From the NCBI GenBank assembly GCA_964625225.1, contig CAZVAR010000032.1, forward strand, positions 1-27,156: 27,156 nt of DNA, read 5' to 3'. A program made the translations under genes and the position numbers. The DNA is from CAZVAR01 sp964625225. GTDB taxonomy: Bacteria > Pseudomonadota > Alphaproteobacteria > JAJUGE01. The notes beneath the pieces were generated by a model. It worked only from the letters and a program-made list of their open reading frames with translations. It ran no database searches and was not told the DNA's origin. Positions 13,164-21,663 of this stretch are shown piece by piece (position 1 is the stretch's first letter; the number at the start of each line of letters is the position of its first letter).

Positions 13164-13211
13164 GTCGACTCCTTGGGGGCGGGGTGGGAAGAGCCGGACA
13201 GGGGGCGAAGC

Positions 13212-15359
13212 TCAGCCTGCGCCCGCCGCCCGCTCGACGAGCTCGCCGCCCTTCCAGGTGCCGGTGACGACCCGGCCGTCGGGCCAGAAATAGCTGCCGA
13301 TGCCCTCCAGCATGCCGTCCACGAACGCGCCCTCGTACTTGGCGCCGTTCGGCCACCAATAGACGCCCCGGCCGGTACGCCGGCCCTCGCGGAAATCGCC
13401 GGCATATTGCTCGCCGTTGGGGAAGGACAACTCGCCAACGCCGTCGAACCGGTCGTTGCGGAAAGAGCCTTCGTAGCGGGAGCCGTTGGCCAGCTCGAGA
13501 ATCCCATGGCCGTGCCGCCGCCCGGCCTCGAACTCGCCGGTGTAGACGCTGCCGTCGGGGTAGGTCATGCGCCCTTCCCCGTGCGGCAGGCCGTCGCGCA
13601 GCTCCCCCTCGTAGCGGGCGCCGTTCGGCAGCGTGACGACGTCGGCGTCGTCGCCCGGCGCCATGGCGTCGCCCGCGGGGATCGCGGCCGTCTGCGCTGC
13701 AGGCTCCGGCATGGCCGAATCGTCCGCCGGGGCGGGGGGCGTGACCGGCGCGATCTCCTCGGCCTCGACCCGCGGCCGGCGCGCCAGCTCCAGCATGCGG
13801 TTGTTGAGGTCCGTCGCGGTGGCGGCCTCGACCATCCCGGAGGCCGATGCCGGCTCGCCTGTGCCGGGGGCCGGGGTGGCGGGCGCGGGCCGGCGCGGCG
13901 GCGGATCGGTCATGTCGGCGGCCGGCCGTGCGGCTGCCGGTTCTGGCGCGACCGGCGCCGTCGCCGCGTCGGCCGTCCCGCCCAGCGCGCGCCGGTTGAG
14001 GTCGCCAGCGGTCGTCCCGGCCGGGCTCGGCGGCGGCGCGGCATCCGTCGCCGCCGGCGCCGACCCGGCGGCGGCCGGCGGCGGCGCGGCATTCCCGCTC
14101 GCGAAAGCGAGGAAGCGTGCGTTCAAGTCCCCGGTCTCGGCCTTGCCGTCCGCCGGCGCGATCTCCGCAGCGAGCGCCCGGAACCGCGCCAGCCGCTCCT
14201 CCGTGCTCAAGATCGGCCGGTCCGTGGGTGCCGGGGTAGCCGCCGCGACGGTCTCCGGCCCGGGCTTCGGCGCGGGCGCCGGTGCGCGCGGGGGCGGCGG
14301 CTCGGCCGGCAGGGCGGCGGGCGCAGGCGGCGCGGCAGGCCGGGCGAGATCGGCCGCGGGCGCCGGCGGCGACGGTTCGCCGAGCCGGGGCTCGGCGAAC
14401 CCGGATCCGGGCTCGGTGTCCGACGCCCGCGGCGCGGCTACGGGTGCGGGCGCCGGCGCAGTTGCGCGTGCGGGCGGCGGCTCGACCATCCGCGGCTCCG
14501 GGGCCGCCGGCATCGGCGCGGGCTCGGTCGCGGGCGCGGCGGTGGCCGCCCTATCCTCTTCCGCATCGCGCCGATCGACACCGATCCGGCTCGGCAGCCG
14601 ACCGGGGGAGGCGCCCGCATCGAAGCCGGAGAGGCCGCCGCGCATCGTCGGCCCGGCCGGCGTCGGGTCGGTCTGCGGGGCGGCTTGCGGGGCAGCCGCC
14701 GTCCCGGCCGGCGCCGCCGGTCGTGCGACCGCGCGCGGGGGAGGCTCGGCGGTAACCGCCGGCGCGGCGTAGCGGGGAGCCGGCAGGGGCGCGGGCGCCG
14801 GTTCGGGCGCCGCTGCGCTGCGCCGCGGGAGCGGCGGCGGCGGCAGGCGGACGTTCTCGCGCCGCTCGCGCTCGCGGAGCCGTTCCTGGTAGGCGGGACT
14901 GTTCTTCAGCACCTCGCGCGGCGACAGATCCTCGTGCCGCACCGTGCCGCCGCCCACATTTCCGGGGGCGGCCATGGCGACGCTGCGCAGGCGGTCGCGC
15001 GCGGCGATCCCCTCGGACGTGCCGGGCGCCAGGGCCGCTGCCCGCTCATAGAGCGGCTGCGCCCGATCGAACCGGCCCATCCGGTCGTAGGCAAAGGCGA
15101 GATAGTAGAGCGCGACCGGATTGTCGGGCGAATGGCGCAGCCCCTGCTCGAACAGGCCGGTCGCCTCCTCCAGCCGGTTCTCCCTCAGCGCCTCGAAGCC
15201 GCGGTAGAACAGCGATTGCGCCGCGGCCTCGTCGCCGCCGCGCTGCGCGATCTGTAGCGGTCCGTGAGCGGGCTCCGCCCGTGCGGGCGCGGCTGCGACC
15301 AGCCCCAGCCCGACGGCACAGGCGCTGGACACCACGGCGATACGATTGACGACGTTCAT
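13212..15359 (-). CDS. Exported TPR, disordered linker and MORN-repeat protein
   Basis: The 715-residue protein has four parts. A Sec signal peptide (1-28, ending APARA) targets it to the periplasm. A short TPR region (about 46-112) includes AQSLFYRGFEALRENRLEEA and VALYYLAFAYDRMGRFDRA. A Pro/Ala-rich, probably disordered linker (about 170-575) follows. At the C-terminus, from Tyr583, are five complete MORN repeats of exactly 23 residues (YEGELRDG..., YTGEFEAG..., YEGSFRND..., YAGDFREG..., YEGAFVDG...) and a partial sixth. Within the linker DLNxRxL occurs three times, at 411, 453 and 517. MORN repeats usually mediate lipid or protein contacts; the precise function is unknown. The start at 15359 gives a proper signal peptide; an ATG at 15383 would add eight residues. 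Confidence 0.85.
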   Translation of the reverse strand: MNVVNRIAVVSSACAVGLGLVAAAPARAEPAHGPLQIAQRGGDEAAAQSLFYRGFEALRENRLEEATGLFEQGLRHSPDNPVALYYLAFAYDRMGRFDRAQPLYERAAALAPGTSEGIAARDRLRSVAMAAPGNVGGGTVRHEDLSPREVLKNSPAYQERLRERERRENVRLPPPPLPRRSAAAPEPAPAPLPAPRYAAPAVTAEPPPRAVARPAAPAGTAAAPQAAPQTDPTPAGPTMRGGLSGFDAGASPGRLPSRIGVDRRDAEEDRAATAAPATEPAPMPAAPEPRMVEPPPARATAPAPAPVAAPRASDTEPGSGFAEPRLGEPSPPAPAADLARPAAPPAPAALPAEPPPPRAPAPAPKPGPETVAAATPAPTDRPILSTEERLARFRALAAEIAPADGKAETGDLNARFLAFASGNAAPPPAAAGSAPAATDAAPPPSPAGTTAGDLNRRALGGTADAATAPVAPEPAAARPAADMTDPPPRRPAPATPAPGTGEPASASGMVEAATATDLNNRMLELARRPRVEAEEIAPVTPPAPADDSAMPEPAAQTAAIPAGDAMAPGDDADVVTLPNGARYEGELRDGLPHGEGRMTYPDGSVYTGEFEAGRRHGHGILELANGSRYEGSFRNDRFDGVGELSFPNGEQYAGDFREGRRTGRGVYWWPNGAKYEGAFVDGMLEGIGSYFWPDGRVVTGTWKGGELVERAAGAG

Positions 15360-15456
15360 CGTTCCCGACCTGCCCCCTCTCATGGTCGGCCCTTTCCGGC
15401 CCTGCCGCGACGATACACGATCGCAACCGCGCGCGCACCGTCCGGCGGGAGGCGGT

Positions 15457-15936
15457 TCAACCCGACAGCGCGTCCTCTACGGCCGCGACGATCTCCGGCG
15501 CGAGCGGCGCCACCTTGGACGGCCAAGCGCCGGCCAGCTCGCCGTCCGTCCCGATCAGATATTTATGAAAATTCCAGCGCGGTGCGAAGTCCTCGCCGAA
15601 CGTCGTCTCGACCCAGCGGTAGAACGGGTGCGCCGCTGGCCCGATCACCGACTGCTTCGCGGTCATCGGGAAATCGACCGCATAGCGGCCGGCGCAGAAG
15701 GCGCGGATCGCCGCCTCGTCGCCGGGCTCCTGGCCGCCGAAATCGTTGGACGGCACGCCCAACACGACCAGCCCGCGGTCGCGATAGCTCTCCCACAGGC
15801 GTTGCAGCTCGGCATATTGCGGGGTGAAGCCGCATTCGGAGGCGGTGTTGACCACCAGCACCGCTTTGCCGCGGAATGCGGCCAGCCCGATCGGCCGGCC
15901 GTCGATGCCCGCGAAGGTGAAGTCGTGCGCCGACAC
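15457..15936 (-). CDS. Thiol-type glutathione peroxidase
   Basis: The 159-residue protein is of the BtuE/GPx family, reducing hydroperoxides with thioredoxin or glutathione. The peroxidatic residue is Cys35 in VNTASECGFTPQY, a Cys rather than a selenocysteine. The tetrad partners are Gln69 in GVPSNDFGGQEPG and Trp121-Asn122 in WNFHKYLI. The resolving Cys81 (FC) of thioredoxin-dependent members is also present. The start is GTG at 15936 (VSAHDFTF), with GGGAGG about 8 bp upstream; an upstream in-frame ATG would add 38 Arg/Ala-rich residues unlike the family. No signal peptide, so cytosolic. It stands 97 bp upstream of the MORN gene and 110 bp after the ABC permease. Confidence 0.95.
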   Translation of the reverse strand: MSAHDFTFAGIDGRPIGLAAFRGKAVLVVNTASECGFTPQYAELQRLWESYRDRGLVVLGVPSNDFGGQEPGDEAAIRAFCAGRYAVDFPMTAKQSVIGPAAHPFYRWVETTFGEDFAPRWNFHKYLIGTDGELAGAWPSKVAPLAPEIVAAVEDALSG

Positions 15937-16046
15937 GGATCGCCTCCCGTCGCGATTCGCTCCGCCCGTCTCAGCCGCAACTCTTAGCCGCAACGGGGCG
16001 GTCGCCGCAAGAACGCCCCGGGCGCCTGCGTGCCGAGCGCGGCGAC

Positions 16047-16829
16047 TCACTCGGTGATCGGGGCGGTGAGCGAACGACGCTCCCAGAACACGATCCGGGC
16101 GTGCAGGAAGCGGATGAGCTGGCTGCCGGCCACGCCCAGCGCGGCGAGGCTCAGCAGGGCTGCGAACATGACGTTGACCTCCAGGTTCACCGAAGCTGCC
16201 GTGATGAGGTAACCGAGCCCCTTGGTCGAGGAGACGAACTCCGCGACCACCGCACCGATCAGGCTGAGCACGATCGAGATCTGCAGCCCGGCGAAGATGT
16301 GCCCGGCCGCCGCCGGCAGCTTGATGCGGAGGAAGACGTGGGTGCGGGACGCCGAGAAGGCCCGCATCAGGTCGATCAGCGCCGGATCGGTCGCACGCAG
16401 GCCGACGACCGTGTTGACGAACAGTGGAAAGAAGCAGACCAGCGCCACCATCACGATCTTGGATTCGATGCCGAAGCCGAACCAGACGATGATCAGCGGC
16501 GCCAGCGCCACCTTGGGCATCGATTGCAGCGCGATGATGTAGGGATGCACGATCCGCGCCACGCCCGGGGATTCGGCCACAAGCGCGCCGACCAGCACGG
16601 CGAGGCCGCAGCCTGCCGCGTAGCCGATCGCGGTGGAGCGCAGGGTAAACAGGAAATGCTCCCAGAACTGCCCCTCGACATAGCCGCGGTGCAACGCCTC
16701 CAGCACCGCGCCCGGCGACGGGAGCAGGTAGTTCGGGATCCCGAACCAGCGGATCGACCCCTCCCAGAGCGCGATCAGCAGGACGAAGGAGAGGCCCGGA
16801 TAAAGCACGGCCTTCAGGCGATCCGACAT
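16047..16829 (-). CDS. ABC transporter permease (nitrate/sulfonate/taurine class)
   Basis: The 260-residue inner-membrane permease is of the SsuC/TauC/NrtB type, with about six hydrophobic segments. The family signature PSP near 37-39 (NYLLPSPGAVLEAL) follows TM1. The EAA-like coupling loop is DLMRAFSASRTHVFLRIKLPAAAGHIFAGLQISI (about 145-178), the contact point for the ATPase; here the EAA is replaced by FSA. GLGYLI follows near 195. Permease starts 22 bp after the ATPase stop, and is the last gene of the operon. The substrate class is broad: sulfonates, nitrate, pyrimidine precursors and aromatic acids all use this subfamily. Confidence 0.93.
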   Translation of the reverse strand: MSDRLKAVLYPGLSFVLLIALWEGSIRWFGIPNYLLPSPGAVLEALHRGYVEGQFWEHFLFTLRSTAIGYAAGCGLAVLVGALVAESPGVARIVHPYIIALQSMPKVALAPLIIVWFGFGIESKIVMVALVCFFPLFVNTVVGLRATDPALIDLMRAFSASRTHVFLRIKLPAAAGHIFAGLQISIVLSLIGAVVAEFVSSTKGLGYLITAASVNLEVNVMFAALLSLAALGVAGSQLIRFLHARIVFWERRSLTAPITE

Positions 16830-16851
16830 GATGGTGCGCTCCGCTCGGGGA

Positions 16852-17661
16852 TCAGGCGAAGGAGACGAGGTCCTGGAACAGCGCGCGCAGCTCGTTGCAG
16901 CGGGCGTTGAACGCCGGCTCCGCCATGGTCTCGACCGTTCGGGGCCGCGGCAGGTCGACCTCCATGTCGCGGATCACCCGGCCGGGTCGGGCGGACAGCA
17001 CCACGATCCGGTCGGACAGGAACACCGCCTCCGGGATGCTATGGGTGATGAACACCACCGACTTGCCGGTGGCCATCCAGATCCGCTGCAGCTCCAGCAT
17101 CATGTGTTCGCGGGTCATCGCGTCGAGCGCCGCGAACGGCTCGTCCATCAGCAGCAGCGCCGGGTCGTGCACGAGCCCGCGGGCGATGCCCACCCGCTGC
17201 TGCATTCCGCCGGATAGCTCGCCCGGATAATGCGCGGCGAAGCGGTCGAGGCCCACCAGCCGGAGCAGCTCCATCGCCCGTTTCCGGCCGGCGGCGAGAT
17301 CGAGCCTGAGCGCCCGGATCGGCACCAGCACGTTCTCGAGCACCGTCGCCCAGGGCAGCAGCGTCGGCTGCTGGAACACGATCCCGACCTCGCGGCGGGG
17401 ACCGGTCACCGGCTCGCCGCGGATCAGCACGCGCCCGCCGCTCGGCTTCAGCAGCCCCGATGCGACCTTGAGCAGGGTGGACTTGCCGCAGCCGGAGGGG
17501 CCGAGCACGGACAGGAACTCGCCGGCTCCCAGGGTCGCGGACAGGCTCGCCAGCGCCGGCACCGGGCCGCGGCTGGAGGCATAGGTTACGGAGAGGTCCT
17601 CGACCGTCAGAACCGGCACGGCCGCGGCCGGGGCTGCCGGCCGCGGGGCGGCGGCGATCAT
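16852..17661 (-). CDS. ABC transporter ATP-binding protein (SsuB/TauB type)
   Basis: The 269-residue cytosolic ATPase has every motif: Walker A GPSGCGKS (54-61), Q-loop VFQQPTLLPW (95-104), ABC signature LSGGMQQR (149-156), Walker B LLLMDEP (169-175), and switch His207 in VFITHSIPEA. Its ATG overlaps the TGA of the binding-protein gene by 4 bp (ATGA), so the two are translationally coupled. The N-terminal 15 residues are a Pro/Ala extension before the first strand VLTVEDLSV. It powers uptake with the permease downstream and binding protein upstream. Confidence 0.96.
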   Translation of the reverse strand: MIAAAPRPAAPAAAVPVLTVEDLSVTYASSRGPVPALASLSATLGAGEFLSVLGPSGCGKSTLLKVASGLLKPSGGRVLIRGEPVTGPRREVGIVFQQPTLLPWATVLENVLVPIRALRLDLAAGRKRAMELLRLVGLDRFAAHYPGELSGGMQQRVGIARGLVHDPALLLMDEPFAALDAMTREHMMLELQRIWMATGKSVVFITHSIPEAVFLSDRIVVLSARPGRVIRDMEVDLPRPRTVETMAEPAFNARCNELRALFQDLVSFA

Positions 17662-18752
17662 CGGGGTTCGAAGGCCTTCGCTGCCTGGACGACGGCCTCC
17701 CGGTCGAAGCGGTTGAACGCGTCGACCAGCTCGTTGGTGTAGAGGCTGTCGATGTCGATTTCCGTGGTCGAGATCTGCCCGCCCTCGAACAGCGTCTCGA
17801 TGAAGTCCTGCCAGCCCTCCCGGGGATACGCGCCGTAGAGCGCCTCCTGCCCGGGCGCGAAGCGCACGGTCTTGTCGAAGCGGGCGCGCATGATGCGGAT
17901 GCCGCTCTCGATCTGCTCCTCCTCGCTGCCCTCGGTCGGCCTCTGGTTGGGGTAGTGCTGCCAGAAGTTCAGGACGCAGCCGCGCGGGTTCGCCTCACAG
18001 GCGACCGTTCCCTTCGCCACCGCCCGGCCGAACGCGCCGAGCGTCTCCGCGTCGTCCCGGATCGTATCCTCGTGCGCGATGAAGCCGTTCGAGAACAGGT
18101 TCGCGTATTTCGGCGGCAGCTCCAGCCGGCGGATCGCGGTCCCGCTTTCCTCGAGCATCGCGTGCTGAACATCGAACAGGTTGAGCGCATCGACCTGGCC
18201 GGTGGTCAGCGCCCGGAAGGCCGGCGCCCCGACGCCGACCGGAACCAGTTCGATCTCCTTGTCCGGATCGACGCCGACATCCTTCAGCATGGCCCGGGTG
18301 ATCGGGATGTTGCCCCAGGTCAGCGCGCCGACGCCGAGCTTCTTGCCCTTGAGGTCGGCGATGGACCGGATCGGGCTGTCGGCCGGCACGGCGATCTCCC
18401 AGGCCGACTCGCGGGTCATGTTGTAGAAGAATTTGAGCGGCATCTCGTCCTTCCCCGGCTGGCGGGAGATGATGAGGATGTCCGGGTTCGGATAGCCGAC
18501 GGTGATGCGCTTCGAGACGATCTGCGGCAGGAGCGTCGCCGACCCCTTGAACGGAATGATCTCGACCTCGAGGCCCTCCTCCTCGAAGAAGCCCATTCCC
18601 TGCGCCATGATCACCGGGGCGAAGGTCAGCGTGATGCTGGTGACCTGGCCGACCGTGACCTTCTCGGCGGCTGACGCGGAGGGGGCCGCGACGGCGAGCA
18701 CCGCCGCGGCGACGCCGGCGAAAAGCCGGCTCGTCATGTTCCTGGCGTTCAT
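17658..18752 (-). CDS. ABC transporter substrate-binding protein (NMT1/THI5-like)
   Basis: The 364-residue protein has a signal peptide (about 1-28, ending SASAA-EK) and a two-lobe NMT1-like fold. EKVTVGQVTSITLTFAPVIMAQGMGFFEEEGLEVEIIPFKG marks the first lobe, and SIADLKGKKLGVGALTWGNIPITRAMLKDVGVDP the hinge crossing with the ligand-contacting region. GVGAPAFRALTTGQVDALNLFD belongs to the second lobe. The closest classes bind taurine, sulfonates, nitrate or pyrimidine/aromatic acids; the ligand is not readable. The first ATG at 18752 is used, with AAGGAA at 8 bp; another ATG lies 15 bp downstream. The gene starts 11 bp after the MDR dehydrogenase stop. Confidence 0.92.
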   Translation of the reverse strand: MNARNMTSRLFAGVAAAVLAVAAPSASAAEKVTVGQVTSITLTFAPVIMAQGMGFFEEEGLEVEIIPFKGSATLLPQIVSKRITVGYPNPDILIISRQPGKDEMPLKFFYNMTRESAWEIAVPADSPIRSIADLKGKKLGVGALTWGNIPITRAMLKDVGVDPDKEIELVPVGVGAPAFRALTTGQVDALNLFDVQHAMLEESGTAIRRLELPPKYANLFSNGFIAHEDTIRDDAETLGAFGRAVAKGTVACEANPRGCVLNFWQHYPNQRPTEGSEEEQIESGIRIMRARFDKTVRFAPGQEALYGAYPREGWQDFIETLFEGGQISTTEIDIDSLYTNELVDAFNRFDREAVVQAAKAFEPR

Positions 18753-18763
18753 CGATCGGTTCC

Positions 18764-19768
18764 TTACGGCGTGATCACCACCTTGCCGAACACCTCGCGG
18801 TCCTCCAGGAGGCGGATCCCCTCTTTGGCCTCGGAAAGTGGCAACACGCGATCGATCACCGGGTTCATCCGGCCCTCCTGGATCAGACGCAGCAGCGTCG
18901 TCAGATCCTCGATCGTCCAGCTGTTGGAGCCGAGAATCTTCAGCTCGAAGGTCCAGATGTAGCGGATGTCCGTCTTCGGGTCGTAGCCCGCGGTGGCGCC
19001 GCAGGTCAACAGCCGCCCACCGCGCTTCAGCGCCTTCAGGCTCGGCACCCAGGTGTCGCCGCCGGTGAAATTGACGACCACGTCGACGCCACCCTCGTAT
19101 CCGCGCCGGTGCGGCTTGCCGTATTTCGCCCAGATCTCCTTCTCGAAGCTCTGGGTGGCGTAGTTGATGCCCCAGTCGGCGCCGAGCTCCTTCAGCCGCT
19201 GCAGCTTGTCCTCGCTGCTGGCGGCGACCACCACTTCGCAGCCCGCCATCTTGGCCAGCAGCACGCAGCAGGTACCGACGCCGCCCGACGCGCCCAGGAT
19301 CAGGACCTTCTCGCCTTCCTTGATCCAGCCGTTGGTGAACATCATCCGGTGCGCCGTCCCGTACGCGACCGGCAGCGCGGCCGCCTGCTCGAAGCTGACG
19401 CCCTCGGGGATCGGGATGAGCTGTTCCGCGGAGACCAGGCTGTATTCGGCGAGGCCGCCATTCAGCATCTCGCCCATCAGGCCCTTTTCCGGGTGGATCG
19501 GGTGGACTAGCACCCGGTCGCCGACCTTCCAGCCGGTGACCCCGGGGCCGATCGCGGCGATCTCGCCGGCGAGGTCGAGACCGATGATGACCGGCAGCGG
19601 CACCTTGATGCCCGGCATGCCGCGCCGGGTGAAGACATCGTGGTAGTTCAGCGACGTCGCCCGCACGCGCAGGACGACGTGGCCCTCTACCGGCTCCGGC
19701 TCTGGGTAGTTCTCCTCGTAGACCAGCTTATCCGGTCCTCCGTGCTCGTAGAGAACAACCGCTTTCAT
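18764..19768 (-). CDS. MDR-superfamily NAD(P)-dependent oxidoreductase (quinone oxidoreductase-like)
   Basis: The 334-residue enzyme has the alcohol-dehydrogenase-like GroES domain (about 25-120) and a Rossmann domain with GASGGVGTCCVLLAK (159-173). The catalytic-zinc residues are altered: the position of the first Cys reads SLNYHDV, and GHE is replaced by GLD (63-65, in GLDLAGEIAAIG). The four-Cys structural zinc lobe is absent. It is therefore nearer quinone oxidoreductases or enoyl reductases than true zinc alcohol dehydrogenases, although automatic tools will say 'zinc-binding'. The start at 19768 has GGAG 8 bp upstream (19777-19780); the in-frame ATG at 19774 is only 2 bp from that site. 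It is the first gene of the ABC-importer operon. Confidence 0.88.
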   Translation of the reverse strand: MKAVVLYEHGGPDKLVYEENYPEPEPVEGHVVLRVRATSLNYHDVFTRRGMPGIKVPLPVIIGLDLAGEIAAIGPGVTGWKVGDRVLVHPIHPEKGLMGEMLNGGLAEYSLVSAEQLIPIPEGVSFEQAAALPVAYGTAHRMMFTNGWIKEGEKVLILGASGGVGTCCVLLAKMAGCEVVVAASSEDKLQRLKELGADWGINYATQSFEKEIWAKYGKPHRRGYEGGVDVVVNFTGGDTWVPSLKALKRGGRLLTCGATAGYDPKTDIRYIWTFELKILGSNSWTIEDLTTLLRLIQEGRMNPVIDRVLPLSEAKEGIRLLEDREVFGKVVITP

Positions 19769-19916
19769 CGGCATCGCTCCATATGTATCGTCCTGCGCCG
19801 TCGGCCGGCCCGTCGCCGTGACGAATAGTCCGGCGAGCGGCCGCTGCCAACCGGAATGTCGCGACTCGGCGCCGCCCCGGCGGGTCGGTGCAACGCGCCA
19901 GCGAGGGAAGGACTTC
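19769..19916. promoter_or_regulatory. Divergent promoter region between MDR/ABC operon and acyl-CoA synthetase gene
   Basis: This 148-bp gap must hold the promoters for both units. AT-rich islands stand out: ATACATATGG on the minus strand just before the MDR gene and GACGAATAGTCC at about 19820 on the plus strand. No -35/-10 pair with good spacing is convincing. A shared operator is likely from the layout but none is recognised. Confidence 0.4.
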
Positions 19917-21431
19917 GTGCTGATTTCCGCCACCGGCAATCTCGGCGATCTCGGCGATCGCACCGCCGACCCGGACAAGACCGCAATCATCGACCTGCTC
20001 GACGAGGAACAGCCGCGGGAGTGGACCTACGCCGAGGTCAATGGTCGCGCCGACGCGGTGGCCCGCGGCCTGCTGGTCCGCGGCTTCCGGCACGGCGAGC
20101 GGATCGCCATACTGTCCGCCAACCGGGCCGAATATCTGATCGCCTATCTGGGCATCATGCGTGCGGGCCTCGTGGCGGTGCCGGTCAATTTCCGCCTGCC
20201 GCCGGAGACGATCGCGCTCGTCTGCCGCGATTCCGACTGCCGCTTCGCCTTCTGCGACGCGGAGCGGGTCGCGCTCTGCCCGCCGGGCCTGCCGCGGGCC
20301 GAGTTCGGCGCGGCCGGACCGGGCGGCTTCGATGCCCTCCTCGACCACGGCCCGTTCGAGCCGGTCCGGCCGCAGCGCGGCGAGATCGCGATGTTCCTCT
20401 ACACCTCCGGTTCGACCGGCCGGCCGAAGGGCGTGCCGCTGACCCACTCCGGCCAGATCTGGGTCACCGACATCCGCGGCCGTCACCTTCCCGACGTGGA
20501 GCGTCACCGCTTCCTGGTGGCGGCGCCGCTGTATCACATGAACGCGCTCGCCATCTCGAAATGGGCGATCGCGCGCCACGCCACGATCGTGATGCTGCCG
20601 CAGTTCCGGGCCGCCTCCTACATCCGGGCGATCGAGCGGCACCGCGTCACCTGGCTGACCTCGGTGCCGACCATGATCGCGCTGGTCGCGCAGGAGCGGG
20701 ATCTCGTCGCGGCGAGCGACCTGTCCTCGGTCGAGGTGGTCGGCATGGGCTCGGCTCCGGCCAGCCAGGGGCTGTTCCGGCAGATCCACGCGATCTTCCC
20801 GCAGGCGCGGGTTTCCTATGGCTACGGCACGACGGAGGCCGGCGCGGCCGTCTTCGGGCGGCACCCCGCGGGCCTGCCCACGCCCGACGGATCGGTCGGC
20901 TATCCGCTCGACGACGTGGCGTGGCGGCTGGTGGACGGCGCCAACACCGCGGCGCGCGAGGGCGTCCTCGAAATGTGGTCGCCGGCGCTGATGCCCGGCT
21001 ATCACAATCTTCCCGAGAAGACGGCGGAGGTCATCACGCCGGAAGGCTATTACCGCACGGGCGACATCTTCCGCCGCGACGAGAACGGCTTCTTCTGGTT
21101 TGTCGGGCGTGCCGACGACATGTTCGTCTGCAGCGGCGAGAACATCTGGCCGGGCGAGGTGGAGAAGATGCTGGAGACGCATCCCGGCATCGCCCAGGCG
21201 GCGGTCGTGCCGGTTCCGGACGAAATCCGCGGGCAGAAGCCGGTCGCCTTCATCGTCCCGGCGCCGGGGGCCACGCTCTCCGAGCAGGACGTCAAAGACT
21301 ATGCGCTGGCGAACGCGCCGGCCTACCAGCATCCCCGCCGGGTCGCCTTCGTCGGGTCGCTGCCGCTCGCCAGCACCAACAAGATCGACCGCAAGGCGCT
21401 GGCCGAGGAGGCAAAGCGGCTCTGGGCCTGA
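19917..21431 (+). CDS. AMP-forming acyl-CoA synthetase / ligase (class I adenylate-forming)
   Basis: The 504-residue enzyme activates a carboxylic acid to acyl-AMP and then acyl-CoA. Motifs are complete: the P-loop YTSGSTGRPKG (162-172), the motif A5 YGYGTTEAG, the A7 YRTGDIFRRDENGFFWFVGR, the hinge DDMFVCSGENIWPGEVEKMLETHPG, and the C-terminal catalytic Lys in NKIDRKAL. The start is GTG at 19917 behind GAGGGAAGGA; an in-frame ATG at 19818 would add 33 Arg/Pro-rich residues. The N-terminus contains a tandem 9-bp repeat that encodes GDLGDLGD. Being divergent from an ABC importer and MDR oxidoreductase, it is a candidate for activating the imported acid; the substrate (aromatic, short- or long-chain) is undetermined. 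Confidence 0.92.
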   Translation: MLISATGNLGDLGDRTADPDKTAIIDLLDEEQPREWTYAEVNGRADAVARGLLVRGFRHGERIAILSANRAEYLIAYLGIMRAGLVAVPVNFRLPPETIALVCRDSDCRFAFCDAERVALCPPGLPRAEFGAAGPGGFDALLDHGPFEPVRPQRGEIAMFLYTSGSTGRPKGVPLTHSGQIWVTDIRGRHLPDVERHRFLVAAPLYHMNALAISKWAIARHATIVMLPQFRAASYIRAIERHRVTWLTSVPTMIALVAQERDLVAASDLSSVEVVGMGSAPASQGLFRQIHAIFPQARVSYGYGTTEAGAAVFGRHPAGLPTPDGSVGYPLDDVAWRLVDGANTAAREGVLEMWSPALMPGYHNLPEKTAEVITPEGYYRTGDIFRRDENGFFWFVGRADDMFVCSGENIWPGEVEKMLETHPGIAQAAVVPVPDEIRGQKPVAFIVPAPGATLSEQDVKDYALANAPAYQHPRRVAFVGSLPLASTNKIDRKALAEEAKRLWA

Positions 21432-21663
21432 CCGGCCGCCGGCCGCGCGCCCGCGGCGTGCGGCAGTCGGGGCCGCTCGGAGGGCCGGTCTCGTGGCCTC
21501 GTGGCCGCCCCGGCCTGCAACGGAGCGCGCGGGGCGGATCCGAAGGGTCGCGCTCCGGGTCTTCTGCCGCCGCCGGAACCGACTCCTGCCGGAGGCGTTG
21601 CATTTACTCTATCCGCCCCCGAGCGGTTGTCCGTCACACAGCTCCCGGGCAAACTTCCGACGC

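Noticed and set aside
11895..15257. A 1120-codon open frame on the plus strand
   Set aside because: It is antisense to three well-supported minus-strand genes, and its Arg/Gly/His-rich product is what reverse frames in very GC-rich DNA give. No domain is visible.
15360..15383. Upstream ATG for the MORN protein
   Set aside because: It would place a charged MRGGRSGT ahead of the signal peptide; the inner ATG gives a normal signal sequence. Not excluded completely.
19728..21332. A 534-codon open frame on the minus strand
   Set aside because: It is antisense to the acyl-CoA synthetase gene, whose complete motif set fixes the real strand.
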